Positions 54,545 through 64,000 of a stretch of 64,000 nt of DNA are shown here, one piece after another. This stretch comes from Ambrosia x helenae (lineage: Eukaryota; Streptophyta; Magnoliopsida; Asterales; Asteraceae): positions 122,711,682 through 122,775,681 of the forward strand of contig CM061229.1 of assembly GCA_030844895.1 (NCBI GenBank), given 5' to 3'. A program made the translations under genes and the position numbers. How positions within the stretch are numbered: the stretch's first letter is position 1; each line of letters opens with the position of its first letter. The notes beneath the pieces were generated by a model. It was given only the letters and a program-made list of their open reading frames with translations, ran no database searches and had not been told where the DNA came from.

Positions 54545-57500
54545 ATGAGTGGAAGTGAAGGAAGCTCGGGGCACTCAGCAGACGCTCCGGCGAAGAGGAA
54601 AGACAAGGCCAAGGTCAGCCGTACCTCCTTAATATTATGGCACACTCACCAGAACGACGCTGCAGCTGTCAAGAAGCTTCTAGAAGAAGATCGCTCTCTC
54701 GTTAACGCTAGGGATTACGATAATCGCACTCCGCTTCATGTCGCTTCTCTTCATGGATGGATCGATGTTGCCAAGTGTTTGATTGAGTATGGCGCTGACG
54801 TCAACGCTCAGGATCGTTGGAAAAACACGGTAACTGTTTTATTTTAGTTGAATTTTTGTTAGTTGATTGTTTTTATGATTTAAATGAAATTAGTGAATTG
54901 TTTGCCCTAATTTTTTTTATATTGATTTGGATAGATGATAGATCTTGTTGTTGATTAAATTTGCACGATGAAATTGATGATGCTTATTTGTTAGTACTGT
55001 TTTCTTAAGTTAATACTGCATTGCTGTTTGTGACAGCCGCTTGCTGACGCGGAAGGAGCGAAAAAACGTAACATGGTTGAGTTATTGAAGATGTACGATG
55101 GCGTGTCGTTTGTAAGTTAAAAAACACTTAGCTTCTTTTGTTTATATGTATATGTACTTTTAAGGTTTGAGTTGTGGTGTGACTGATGAAGCCTATTATG
55201 TATCACATATGTGCGTTAGCTTAATTGGTTGTTTGTTTTTAGTTTTTATGTTTCAAGAATTCTATATCAGAATCATGTTTTAGATACAGAGTAATAAGAG
55301 ACTGGGCCTTGCAGTTATTAGTTATATCCTTGGCATGTTTCTGTTTATTTGTTCTTAGCTTTTCATACTGTGTCATAATTCATAGGGATTATATTGAGAG
55401 GTTGCTGATGTCTTTTTTTCCGTGTAATATCTTAAAAAAGTTAATTCAACCCAATGTTTGCAGAAATGAAATTAGTCTGTTCTTTTGTTTGGTCTAATCT
55501 GTCTCATCATGGCCGATGAAAAACTTTCTTCTGGATTTGTTTGATAGGTGAGATGATATCAACGATGGTTGCATTGTGTTTCATTTTGGGTTAATCTAAA
55601 ACATGCAACATTTACTTTATTAGAAAATATATATCCAAATTACCCATTTGCTCATAAACAACTGTTGCAGGCTATTTGTGATGTTAGTTCTGGTCTGCAA
55701 GTTTTCTCATTTCTGTTTTATTAAGGGACATTTTCTGTGTGAGGGAGGTGAACGTGCAGTTATAAATTGCAACATAAATAATCATAAATGTAAATTTTGT
55801 TGTGTATCTGCAGGCCTTAGTTTAAGTATTGTTCCTAAAATCATGGAATACTCTCAACTTATGCTTACTCACATGGTATTGATATGCTTTTATTGGCTTC
55901 AAAACATTTTACATTATTGGTGCAGGGCCAGGATGGAAGCCATTCTGAACCAAAGCCTGTGCTACCTCCTCTTTCAAATAAGTGTGACTGGGAAATTGAC
56001 CCCATGGAGCTGGACTTCTCAAACTCACACATTGTAGGCAAGGTCTGGTTTTGTTTGCTGAAATATATTTATATGTTTTACACTTTTACCGGAACATGTA
56101 AGTTGGAGGCAAGAATTGAGGATCCCTATTCTGTGTGATCATTCTTTCACACCTCGAGTTATTCACTATGTTTGTCTTAATATTTAGCAAAAAAAACTCT
56201 CCCACTTTCTGTAGATATCTGTTATACGCGATATCTTTTTTACGCCTTCTGACCCATATGGGTATGCGCATAGTAAGGAAGAGGATTACTTTGTGAAATA
56301 TCAGAAACAAATTGTGATCCTTTTGCTTTATGAATAAAATCTCTTTGTTAGGTTTTATAAGGGTTCCCTGTGGTATCGGGCCAGCTAGTTGTTCATAGTA
56401 GTAATCATAATATCTTTTTGTCCGCAATCGCATACATGGTCAAGGGTTCATTTACCATTTTTAGAAGATCCTTAGAAGATCCTAATTATTTAAAAGTGTT
56501 TGAATAGGCAAGAATGCACATACTGTTTGATATTTTTTTAATTATTATTATTATTTTTATCCTGCTAAGAAGTGCAATTCAACCAAGTTAACCATGATTA
56601 AGCTATCACACTATGTTTTCTTCCTTAAGATGATTTCAAGGAAAATTAAACTGTAATAACTTCTTTTAGGGATCCTTTGGTGAGATTGTAAGAGCATCTT
56701 GGCGTGGAACCCCTGTAGCTGTGAAACGTATACTTCCAAGTCTCTCAGATGACAGATTCGTGATGTGAGTAATATTATGATTACCTAGTTTAATTACAAG
56801 ATATAGAGCTCATTTCTTATGTTTTTGAACTTGGTATTTGGTGAATGTGCGTCATCAGTCAGGACTTTAGGCACGAGGTGAATTTGTTGGTCAAGCTTCG
56901 CCACCCTAATATAGTCCAATTTCTTGGAGCTGTAACCGAAAAGAAACCACTAATGCTAATTACCGAGTTTTTACGAGGGGTAATTTTTAAATTGAACTAC
57001 ACTTAATTGACGTAAAAAGGAAAGTTTTAGTCTTACATTTTGTTACAAATGATCTTTGGGTGCAGGGCGATCTTCATCAGTGCCTAAAGGAGAAGGGTGC
57101 TCTTAATCCAACAACAGCTATAAACTTTGCTTTAGACATTGCCAGGTAATATGTCTTTATTGTCTCATCGTTTATATTTCAATATTAGTTTAGAAATATA
57201 GATTTAAGCGTATTGAGTTTCAGAATGTTTTATGTTCTTCAGAGGCATGGCATATATGCATACTGAGCCAAATGTCATAATTCATAGAGACTTAAAGCCA
57301 AGGTTCGCAAATTTTCCACATCTAGAACACTAAAATTTTGACTCTTCAATGCATATATATATATATATATTTTAAATTGTATTGTTTTTTTTAAACTTCA
57401 GGAATGTTCTTTTAGTCAACTCCAATGCTGACCATCTCAAAGTTGGTGACTTTGGACTAAGCAAACTAATCAGGGTTCAGAATTCTCATGATGTCTACAA

Positions 57501-58218
57501 AATGACAGGCGAAACCGGGAGCTGTATGCCTATAACCTAAACAACTTTTGTAGTTTGTGAAACTAGCCACATTATACCCTTTTAATTTATTCTTTTTCTC
57601 TTTTTCATGATACAACCAAAGATCGTTACATGGCTCCTGAAGTCTTCAAGCACCGTAAATACGATAAGAAAGTCGACGTGTACTCTTTTGCCATGATATT
57701 GTACCAGGTAACTAACTTGTGCTGCAATATGGGTTATTGTAAAACTAAAACCAAATTAAGTTTCAAACCATTTATTTGTTTTGTTACAGATGCTTGAAGG
57801 AGACCCGCCGCTATCAAATTATGAACCTTATGAAGCAGCTAAGTGTGCAGCTGACGGGCTCCGGCCTATTTTTAAATCTAAAAATTACACTCCTGAGCTG
57901 AGAGAGTATGTTTATTTTACTTAAACCTCATTTAGGTTTCATGAATTGTATCATATGCTATTAAACTTATTATTTGTCCTCAGTGTGAGATCGTAGCGAT
58001 CGATTTATCAAAAAATTAAAAGGGTGCTAACAGTTAATTATCTAATTGGTATTTAGCATATCGTGCAGTAATTTCCTACGTTATTTTACAGGTTGACTGA
58101 GCATTGCTGGGATGCAGATATGAACAAGAGACCTTCGTTCTTGGAGATCTTAAAAAGGCTTGAAAAAATCAAGGAAAAAATGTCAACTGATCACCATTGG
58201 AACCTTTTTACATCTTGA
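54545..58218 (+). CDS. VIK: VIK-like ankyrin-repeat, Raf-like protein kinase
   Basis: Eleven exons join in frame with GT-AG introns: 54545-54829, 55037-55111, 55926-56042, 56670-56764, 56859-56979, 57066-57145, 57243-57302, 57402-57523, 57622-57707, 57790-57905, 58092-58218, giving 427 residues. Ankyrin repeats span about 30-115 (D-N-R-T-P-L-H-V-A-S-L-H-G-W-I-D-V-A-K). The kinase domain is complete: glycine loop G158-K-G-S-F-G163, V-A-V-K178, H272-R-D274-L-K-P-R-N, D294-F-G, and A323-P-E. The protein matches the VIK (VH1-interacting kinase) family of Raf-like MAPKKK/ILK kinases throughout. In Arabidopsis VIK links BRL2/VH1 signalling to vein patterning and activates the vacuolar sugar transporter TMT1. 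All key residues are present, so it should be active. It converges on the p24 gene, 491 bp away. Confidence 0.95.
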
Positions 58219-58709
58219 ATGATCAAGAGCAAACATGATTCTCCAGTTTCCACATTCTTAAACCTGATGATACCTACCATCAAACCGCTCTGTACAAGGT
58301 ACCATGTTGTGAGTATATTCATGAATTCATAATTTCCGTTTCGTTTTTTTCTTTTCGCGAGCAACTCAAATGAGTTTTCACTTCACTTTGATGACACTCT
58401 TCTGTTGTAAATTATAGATTACCGATTTCGTTTTTCTAGAAAACTATGTTTGATTATTTTTCATGATGCATGTGGAATAGGCTGCATGCATTTTAAAAAA
58501 GATTTGGGCTTTTTCGTTATAATCTATCGGTCAAGCATTTCGCGAAGATTAAAATCTGGTCTATTTTGGCATATTAATATGTAGCAACAACGATGCACAA
58601 AATAAGCTTCATTGGGTTTGAACATAACTATTGCTCAAGTTTAAAATACTAGACATCAGTAATTACGAATAGTGGTGGGTTTAACAACTGGGCTAGATGT
58701 TTTCTTAGA
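58219..58709. other. shared 3' intergenic region of convergent genes
   Basis: About 490 bp between the stop codons of the VIK-like and p24 genes, expected to hold both 3' UTRs. I see no third gene. Confidence 0.6.
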
Positions 58710-60340
58710 TCAAATGATTTTCATCTTTTCAAAAAACGACTTCAAGTGCCATAGTTGCAAGCCTGCCACTGCCAAACAAAGAAACAGCGAAGCCAAACTC
58801 GACCAACCCATTATGGAGTTTGTTTTCATGTTTTGCTTTAGCGCGTCTCGTTCCCTGCAACATTTTGTGTCATCATTCACTTAAAGATCAACATTTGTCT
58901 AGAGGTGGGAATTGTAGATCATCTACTTATTAATTCTCCAATTAGATTTGTGTTGTATGTTTACCGATTCAAACATGTCAAAATGTCAAAGATGACTTAA
59001 AAAAATTTAGGCTATATGGGCTGAAGGTAGCCAATAAGTGGTTGTATGGCTGTATTTTCACTACGTATTATAGTGTGCCAATTCCTCACCCAACACAAAT
59101 TCCACACAAGCCAATATATGGCACAAAAATATTCATTTTAAGTTTTAGGGTCATCACATCTAGCCTGCTAATAAACTAGCCATGTTGGGGTTGACATGTT
59201 TAGCAAATTTATTAAGCTTCCAAAATACTTTATATATTTGCAACTTCGTTTCAAGCTGAGACTAATTTTTTAGTGTATCCAGGTGGGGTTTATGTCTTTA
59301 ACACGAATAAATATACGAATGGCGATCTAGTTCAATTATTCAGCCTCTCAACCCAACATATTACTTCTACGAGAACACGTCGCAACAATATAGTATTATT
59401 ATGACAATTAGACATTTTGACCTGTAACCTGACCCCTATATTGTCACCCATGTCAATAATTTTATCATTTTTGGTTTTTATTAACCAACCTTTGACAAAG
59501 ATACAACATCTCCTCAAGAATCCACTGAATTGTGTCTTCCATTTTCTTCAACTCTAATTCCATAGCCTGCAAACAATAACACCGATAATTGGATTCAAAC
59601 CTATGCAAGTATACAAACACATGCTCCAGTTTCTTGTATTACAAGAACATAAATAATTGAAACTTAATTTTTTTTTTTTTTTTTTTTTTTTGTGATTTTT
59701 ATGGATGCTTACATCAACAGAACCTTTCTTGATGACCCTAGTCCAAGCTTCAACGGCCACGCCAGACCTCCAGTTGAAATCTACACTGGTGTTAACCGCG
59801 GGCTCATGGTTGATGGTAGCAAAGCAAGCAAGATGTTTCCCATCTTCCGTAACTTCAAACCCGAATTGTCCTGATTCCACGTCTCTTGCATCATGAAACC
59901 GTCTTTGGTTTTCGGAGAAAACCTATAGTAATTTGCAAACAAATACTATAAAAGGTGCAACATAAACCAATAAGCTAGTGATTCTTTGCATACACATGAA
60001 GATTTCCAAATTCTTAACGGATTGTTTTAATTTTACTCTGTAAATCGCAGTTAAAAAAACTAAACCATATATTATGGCGCGTCCAATACATAATCAGTTA
60101 TAGTGGACATTAAATCAAGCTCTTGGGATAATTTACCCCAACATAGATTCTGTGATGCTCAGGCAAAGGTTGTCCTTCGTTTGGATTAACTACGGAGTAC
60201 TCACCAACCGTCAAAGATTTGATTCTGATATCGTCGGTTATGCATTTGGTGACCCCTGATTCAACGTTAAACCGGATTGATTTGGAAATAATGGATAAAA
60301 ATGGCAGGATTGCAATGAAAACAACGAGCCCGAACTCCAT
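58710..60340 (-). CDS. p24 family cargo receptor, delta type
   Basis: Four exons on the minus strand, 60340-60137, 59922-59713, 59566-59490 and 58854-58710, join in frame to 211 residues. There is a signal peptide (1 to about 21, hydrophobic F-G-L-V-V-F-I-A-I-L-P-F-L), a GOLD domain with the two conserved cysteines C33 (T-K-C) and C101 (L-A-C-F), a coiled coil (about 139-176), one membrane segment (about 180-198) and a short tail ending F204-F-E-K-M-K-I-I. The diphenylalanine and the K-x-K-x-x dilysine are COPII and COPI sorting signals. p24 proteins cycle between ER and Golgi and help load cargo such as GPI-anchored proteins. The delta class is called from the sequence around the GOLD domain and the HLKSFFEK tail. 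A long T run (59,669-59,690) lies in intron 2. Confidence 0.93.
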
Positions 60341-61176
60341 TTATCGATCGTTTGGTATGAGGAAAAGAGATTTATTAGAATGTGTAGTCAATGTCATGTC
60401 TTTTCATCCTTAGTGTGTGTATGCATCTTTTCAGGATTTAAAATGGTAAGTCATTCTTAATGTGTGTGCACCTTTTTGAAAACTATATTGTGCATAGTTG
60501 CATACCAAACACCTCATGTTCAACTTGTTTGAAATCTTCAACTTCTCACAGCTTGAAGTTGATAGACGAGACATACATATTTTAGTCTAGTTGTGAATAT
60601 GATTCGACCCGACGTGACACGACACCATGAGATGGACTAGAGATGGCAATCTTCCACATGAAAATGACACGAAAATAAATGGGTTTTTGGTTGACATGTC
60701 TAATTAATTTAATATATGGGTCGTGTAAGGGTTGACATGTTTAATCTGTTTTATGAAACATGTTGGACTGAATAACCCGTTTATGACCCATTTAACCTTA
60801 ACTCATTTTTAAAACCCATCAACCTTGTTAACACATTTACAACATGATTATTACACATAAACCGTTTTACACGTTTAGTGATACGTTTAGATCACTAGAT
60901 CACTAGGTTAAACCAGCCGTGTTCGGGTTATACAATTTTAAGTTTGTGCGGCTTAGGGGTATTAACACGAATATAATGTGTCGTGTTTAGGTTGAACCAC
61001 TCCTTACTTGACACGACACAAGATGGACAAAGCCAAAGACGCCACAAACAGCCCCTAACCCGTCAAATGATTTTTCCGAAACGAACCAAACGAACACTTG
61101 AGTTTTTATTTGATCAAAGGGCCTGATTTTCCAACATATGGGGAATGATTATCATGTTGAAAAATGCTAAAACACT
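60341..61176. other. intergenic, repeat-like
   Basis: Between the p24 start and the PHO1-like stop. At 60,600-61,070 are many words such as ACACGACAC, GGGTTGACATG and AACCCGT typical of a dispersed plant repeat, but no ends are defined. The p24 promoter must lie at the left of this interval. Confidence 0.45.
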
Positions 61177-64000
61177 TCATTCATTTTTCTTTTCGTCTTT
61201 GTCTTCTTCGTAGTAACTGAAGGGAAGCGGGACGCTTTTAAATGCTCTATATCTCCCAACGTTGTTCAAATGCTCATTCTCCAACCTGCACACACGCATA
61301 CAGTTCCTTGTCAAACCGTTAACTAACTAACAAACTAACTAAAAAACTTATCATTTTAAAGGAAACAGTATATATACCTGAAAAACATCCATACACCACG
61401 CCGGAAAATTTCAACAGATGAAAATAAGGCTGATATCGCAGCACCTTTCAGAGCTTGAATGTTAAATTTCAACACTAATTGCAGCCAACCAAGTCTTAGT
61501 ATAACATCCAGTACCTGCAAATCAATATACAAGCAGATGCATATTAAAATGATTTAAAAAGACGACGACAACAACAGGCAGGTGCTAAGTCTTTATAGTC
61601 TATACCATCACCACAAAGTAAACATATTTGCGCGATACTGCAAGCTTGTTCCTAAGGAACATATTCTTTGATTTTCTTTGTAGAAGTCCCCAGTCTACAA
61701 CTATATCCCAATATAAGTTGAACAGAATTGCAGCAACTGAACTCACTAGGGCCAAAACCTCCCATCTTTTCTCCACCTTCAGTTCAAATACAGTTCTAAT
61801 TACTACAGCAACAATTGTTAAGAAGTATCTTGAACCGTTGACCAAATGAGCCCAGTCTTTTTCCTCAAACAGTCGTCGAACACACTACAAGTAGAGAATA
61901 CCATACCACTTGTTAAGTTTTTTTTTTTATTCCTTTTGTAATAGCCTTGATATACGAAAACCTTTGGTCGCATACGGCATATCTACTTTCACTCGCCTAA
62001 ACCCTAAATATTTTCATTCTATATAGGAATAACAATACCTACGTGTATCACATTAGTCATTATTTTTGGGAAGAAGTCTAATACATGACTTATAGTCACA
62101 TATCTCATGGTCAAATTAGTGATCCGATTATGACATGGCAATAACATACCCAAGAAAATGTATTTTTGTGATTCGCGATAAAATTTGTTACACTGCAAAC
62201 ATTTATGTCCCTAATGTCACATTATTATTGTTTAATCCCTTAGTATAGTAATATTAAACCAAGATATGTGTAACATTAACCAATGAGAAAAGATTATTAA
62301 GGGACCTGAAGGAATCGAACCCAATATGGTATAACTGCTATAATAATATAGAAGAAATTGTAGAGATCCAAATGATGGCACTTCTCTTCCTTCTTATACC
62401 ACCTCATACCATAGTAGCAGATGTAAAACTCTAAACACCGCATGGCTTGAACCTGACTAGTCAGCTGATCCGCCAAGAAAAAATCGGCAAATTGAACCTG
62501 ATAAAGAAAGAAAAAGGATAAGCTTGTTTATTAACTTGGTATATATATTGAATCAGATTGGTAACTTGAAAATGAATACCTTGTAGAGAGGAGCACAAAT
62601 ACAATGAAATAGACATCGGATAACAAATAGACGGCTGGATTTGTACAAGATATTGAAAGGACATAAAAAGATGGCGAGGAAAACCTGCATGAAGAAATTA
62701 AACAAATTTAGAGAAATGTTATTCTTGCATTCAAGGCTAGAGAAACGGTTTCATATCTTACAATGAGTAATCCTAATGGAACTAACTCTGCATACTTGGA
62801 ATATAAAGCATCAACAGAATCCACTTTCATGTGTATGTGCACCAGAAAGGTGCTAAGTGTCAGAACTGCAAGACCCGTGCTAAAGAGAAATACATCCTGG
62901 AAGGTTAATTCAGTTCCGTGATTAAAACCAAATATGAAGGAGTAGTTGATTCTGCAGTGCTTCCAGAAGTATATATTTGCAGCATACAAAAGCATATGTA
63001 GGATTATATACGCATATAAACTGCAAGTTAATCAATAGCCATTAAAACATAAGCGGACCAGAGGTATCATTTCTATTTCTTTTATTTAAAGTTACATCAC
63101 CTGTAAAGAGGGAAAACATTGTCCATATACATGGCATGCTCCTTATTAGTAGTTACTTTCCTTGCTTGTAGAAGTAATATGATAGCAATCAGCAGTGCAA
63201 TTGAGCAACCAGAAAAGAATCCTGAAAAAGTGGAAGGAAGTAACATATTATATATATATTGTTTATTGCAGACATCGTAATATCTAGAGCTTGAATTGAG
63301 CAACTTTGTGCGACAGTGGTTACTTATGTACCTGAAAAGAATGTTACTCTGTGTTTTTCTCTCTTTCGTTTTGGCCTCAAAACTTTCATACCTTCTCTAT
63401 GGTTAGAGTTTGCAAAGTATTTGATGAAAGTACTCTCCACTCGATCAAGGAGAAGAGTGACCTAAAACGTAAGCGTATAACACATTAATCATTACCTTAC
63501 AAGAACAACTAATTGAACTAAAGTGTCCCGTATATTTTCCATACCAGCAAATAAAGAAAAAAAAAATTAATTTTTTCGCTACTACACTAACAACTAGGAC
63601 TGAGATAAACACTTTCATGCAAACCTCATCAGAGCTTCCAATGTACGAATCATCCACAGTTTTCATATACGACCTTGCGGCCCTTCTTAATGCAATCTGC
63701 ACATACAGAACAAAAGTGTAAAACACATAGCAGGTTCTATCCCTTCATGATTATAATAGGTTTCGCGTATTTTAGTAGCTTCCTGACCTTCTCGTATTTC
63801 TTCAATATCTTCGAAAATGCAAGGAGATTTACATAACTGTTACATCCATGAACAAAAAGAAAAAAAACTGTCATGATTGAACTATAGATGTCATCCAACA
63901 GTATAACATCTATCTCTATATATATGTACACATATATTAAATTATATTATCGATTTACCACCTGTATTGCTTCAAAAGATGAAGCTTGCGGTAGAATTCA
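61177..64000 (-). CDS. PHO1: PHO1-like phosphate exporter, C-terminal part (window-truncated)
   Basis: Eleven minus-strand exons are visible: 64000-63962 (partial), 63836-63788, 63696-63625, 63461-63332, 63221-63101, 63020-62762, 62684-62580, 62497-62306, 61884-61606, 61514-61378, 61285-61177. They join in frame to about 496 residues and the stop. The order is the end of the SPX domain (E-F-Y-R-K-L-H-L-L-K-Q-Y, K-K-Y-E-K), the linker S-Y-I-G-S-S-D-E, several membrane helices (F-F-S-G-C-S-I-A-L-L-I-A-I-I-L-L-L) and the EXS domain (D-F-F-L-A-D-Q-L-T-S-Q, R-C-L-E-F-Y-I-C-Y-Y, P-Y-W-V-R-F-L-Q, W-D-I-V-V-D-W-G-L-L-Q). The C-terminus E-N-E-H-L-N-N-V-G-R-Y-R-A-F-K fits. PHO1 proteins export phosphate to the xylem from root pericycle cells, under SPX control by inositol pyrophosphates. 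Which PHO1 paralogue this is cannot be told here. Confidence 0.93.

Overview
This is nuclear DNA from a flowering plant. The evidence is spliceosomal genes with plant-type GT-AG introns, high A+T, a Tekay-type chromovirus, Helitrons, Mutator-like and hAT elements, and plant protein families (VIK kinase, p24-delta, PHO1). The style of the repeats resembles Asteraceae, but that is only an impression; the species cannot be fixed from sequence alone.

Layout. About 1-54,000 is a repeat-rich block and 54,400-64,000 is a gene island. From the left: (1) a probable composite Helitron (149-27,777) holds captured exons (a WD-repeat-like exon near 3,560; seryl-tRNA synthetase exons at 16,447-16,739; LINE debris near 27,300). 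It was inflated by four insertions of one long-LTR family: a solo LTR (570-3136, TSD TCGAT), a second solo LTR in reverse (3880-16,389, TSD TGAAA), an element on the minus strand (6538-14,185, TSD GCAAA) and an element on the plus strand (17,844-25,642, TSD TGGTC). The second solo LTR was hit by a Mutator-like transposon carrying a small GRF zinc-finger gene, and that gene was then split by the minus-strand element, giving a three-deep nest. (2) A LINE (28,091-41,783, minus strand) is interrupted by a young Tekay Ty3/gypsy element (28,997-37,253, TSD CAAAA). (3) Two Helitron 3' ends follow (43,042 and 48,170). The second belongs to a complete 5-kb Helitron with pieces of a PUB43/44-like U-box gene and a PEAPOD/TIFY4 gene. 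(4) A 672-bp hAT-type MITE and a 2.1-kb Mutator-like element with a Myb/SANT-like ORF come next. (5) The gene island holds an intact VIK-like ankyrin/Raf-like kinase (plus strand), a p24-delta cargo receptor (minus, convergent with it) and the C-terminal two thirds of a PHO1-like phosphate exporter (minus, running off the right edge).

Most notable observation. All six LTR copies of the long-LTR family carry tRNA-like RNA polymerase III modules (A box plus B box, often followed by a T run). One is antisense near the LTR start and one or two are sense in the middle. A TATA box recurs at the expected place, and five of the six copies also have a hairpin about 190 nt downstream of it with a conserved stem and a variable 9-nt loop. 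The elements encode no polymerase; one has only gag and the other has no gag. Their ends and primer-binding site match those of the Tekay element, which suggests a non-autonomous family mobilised in trans.
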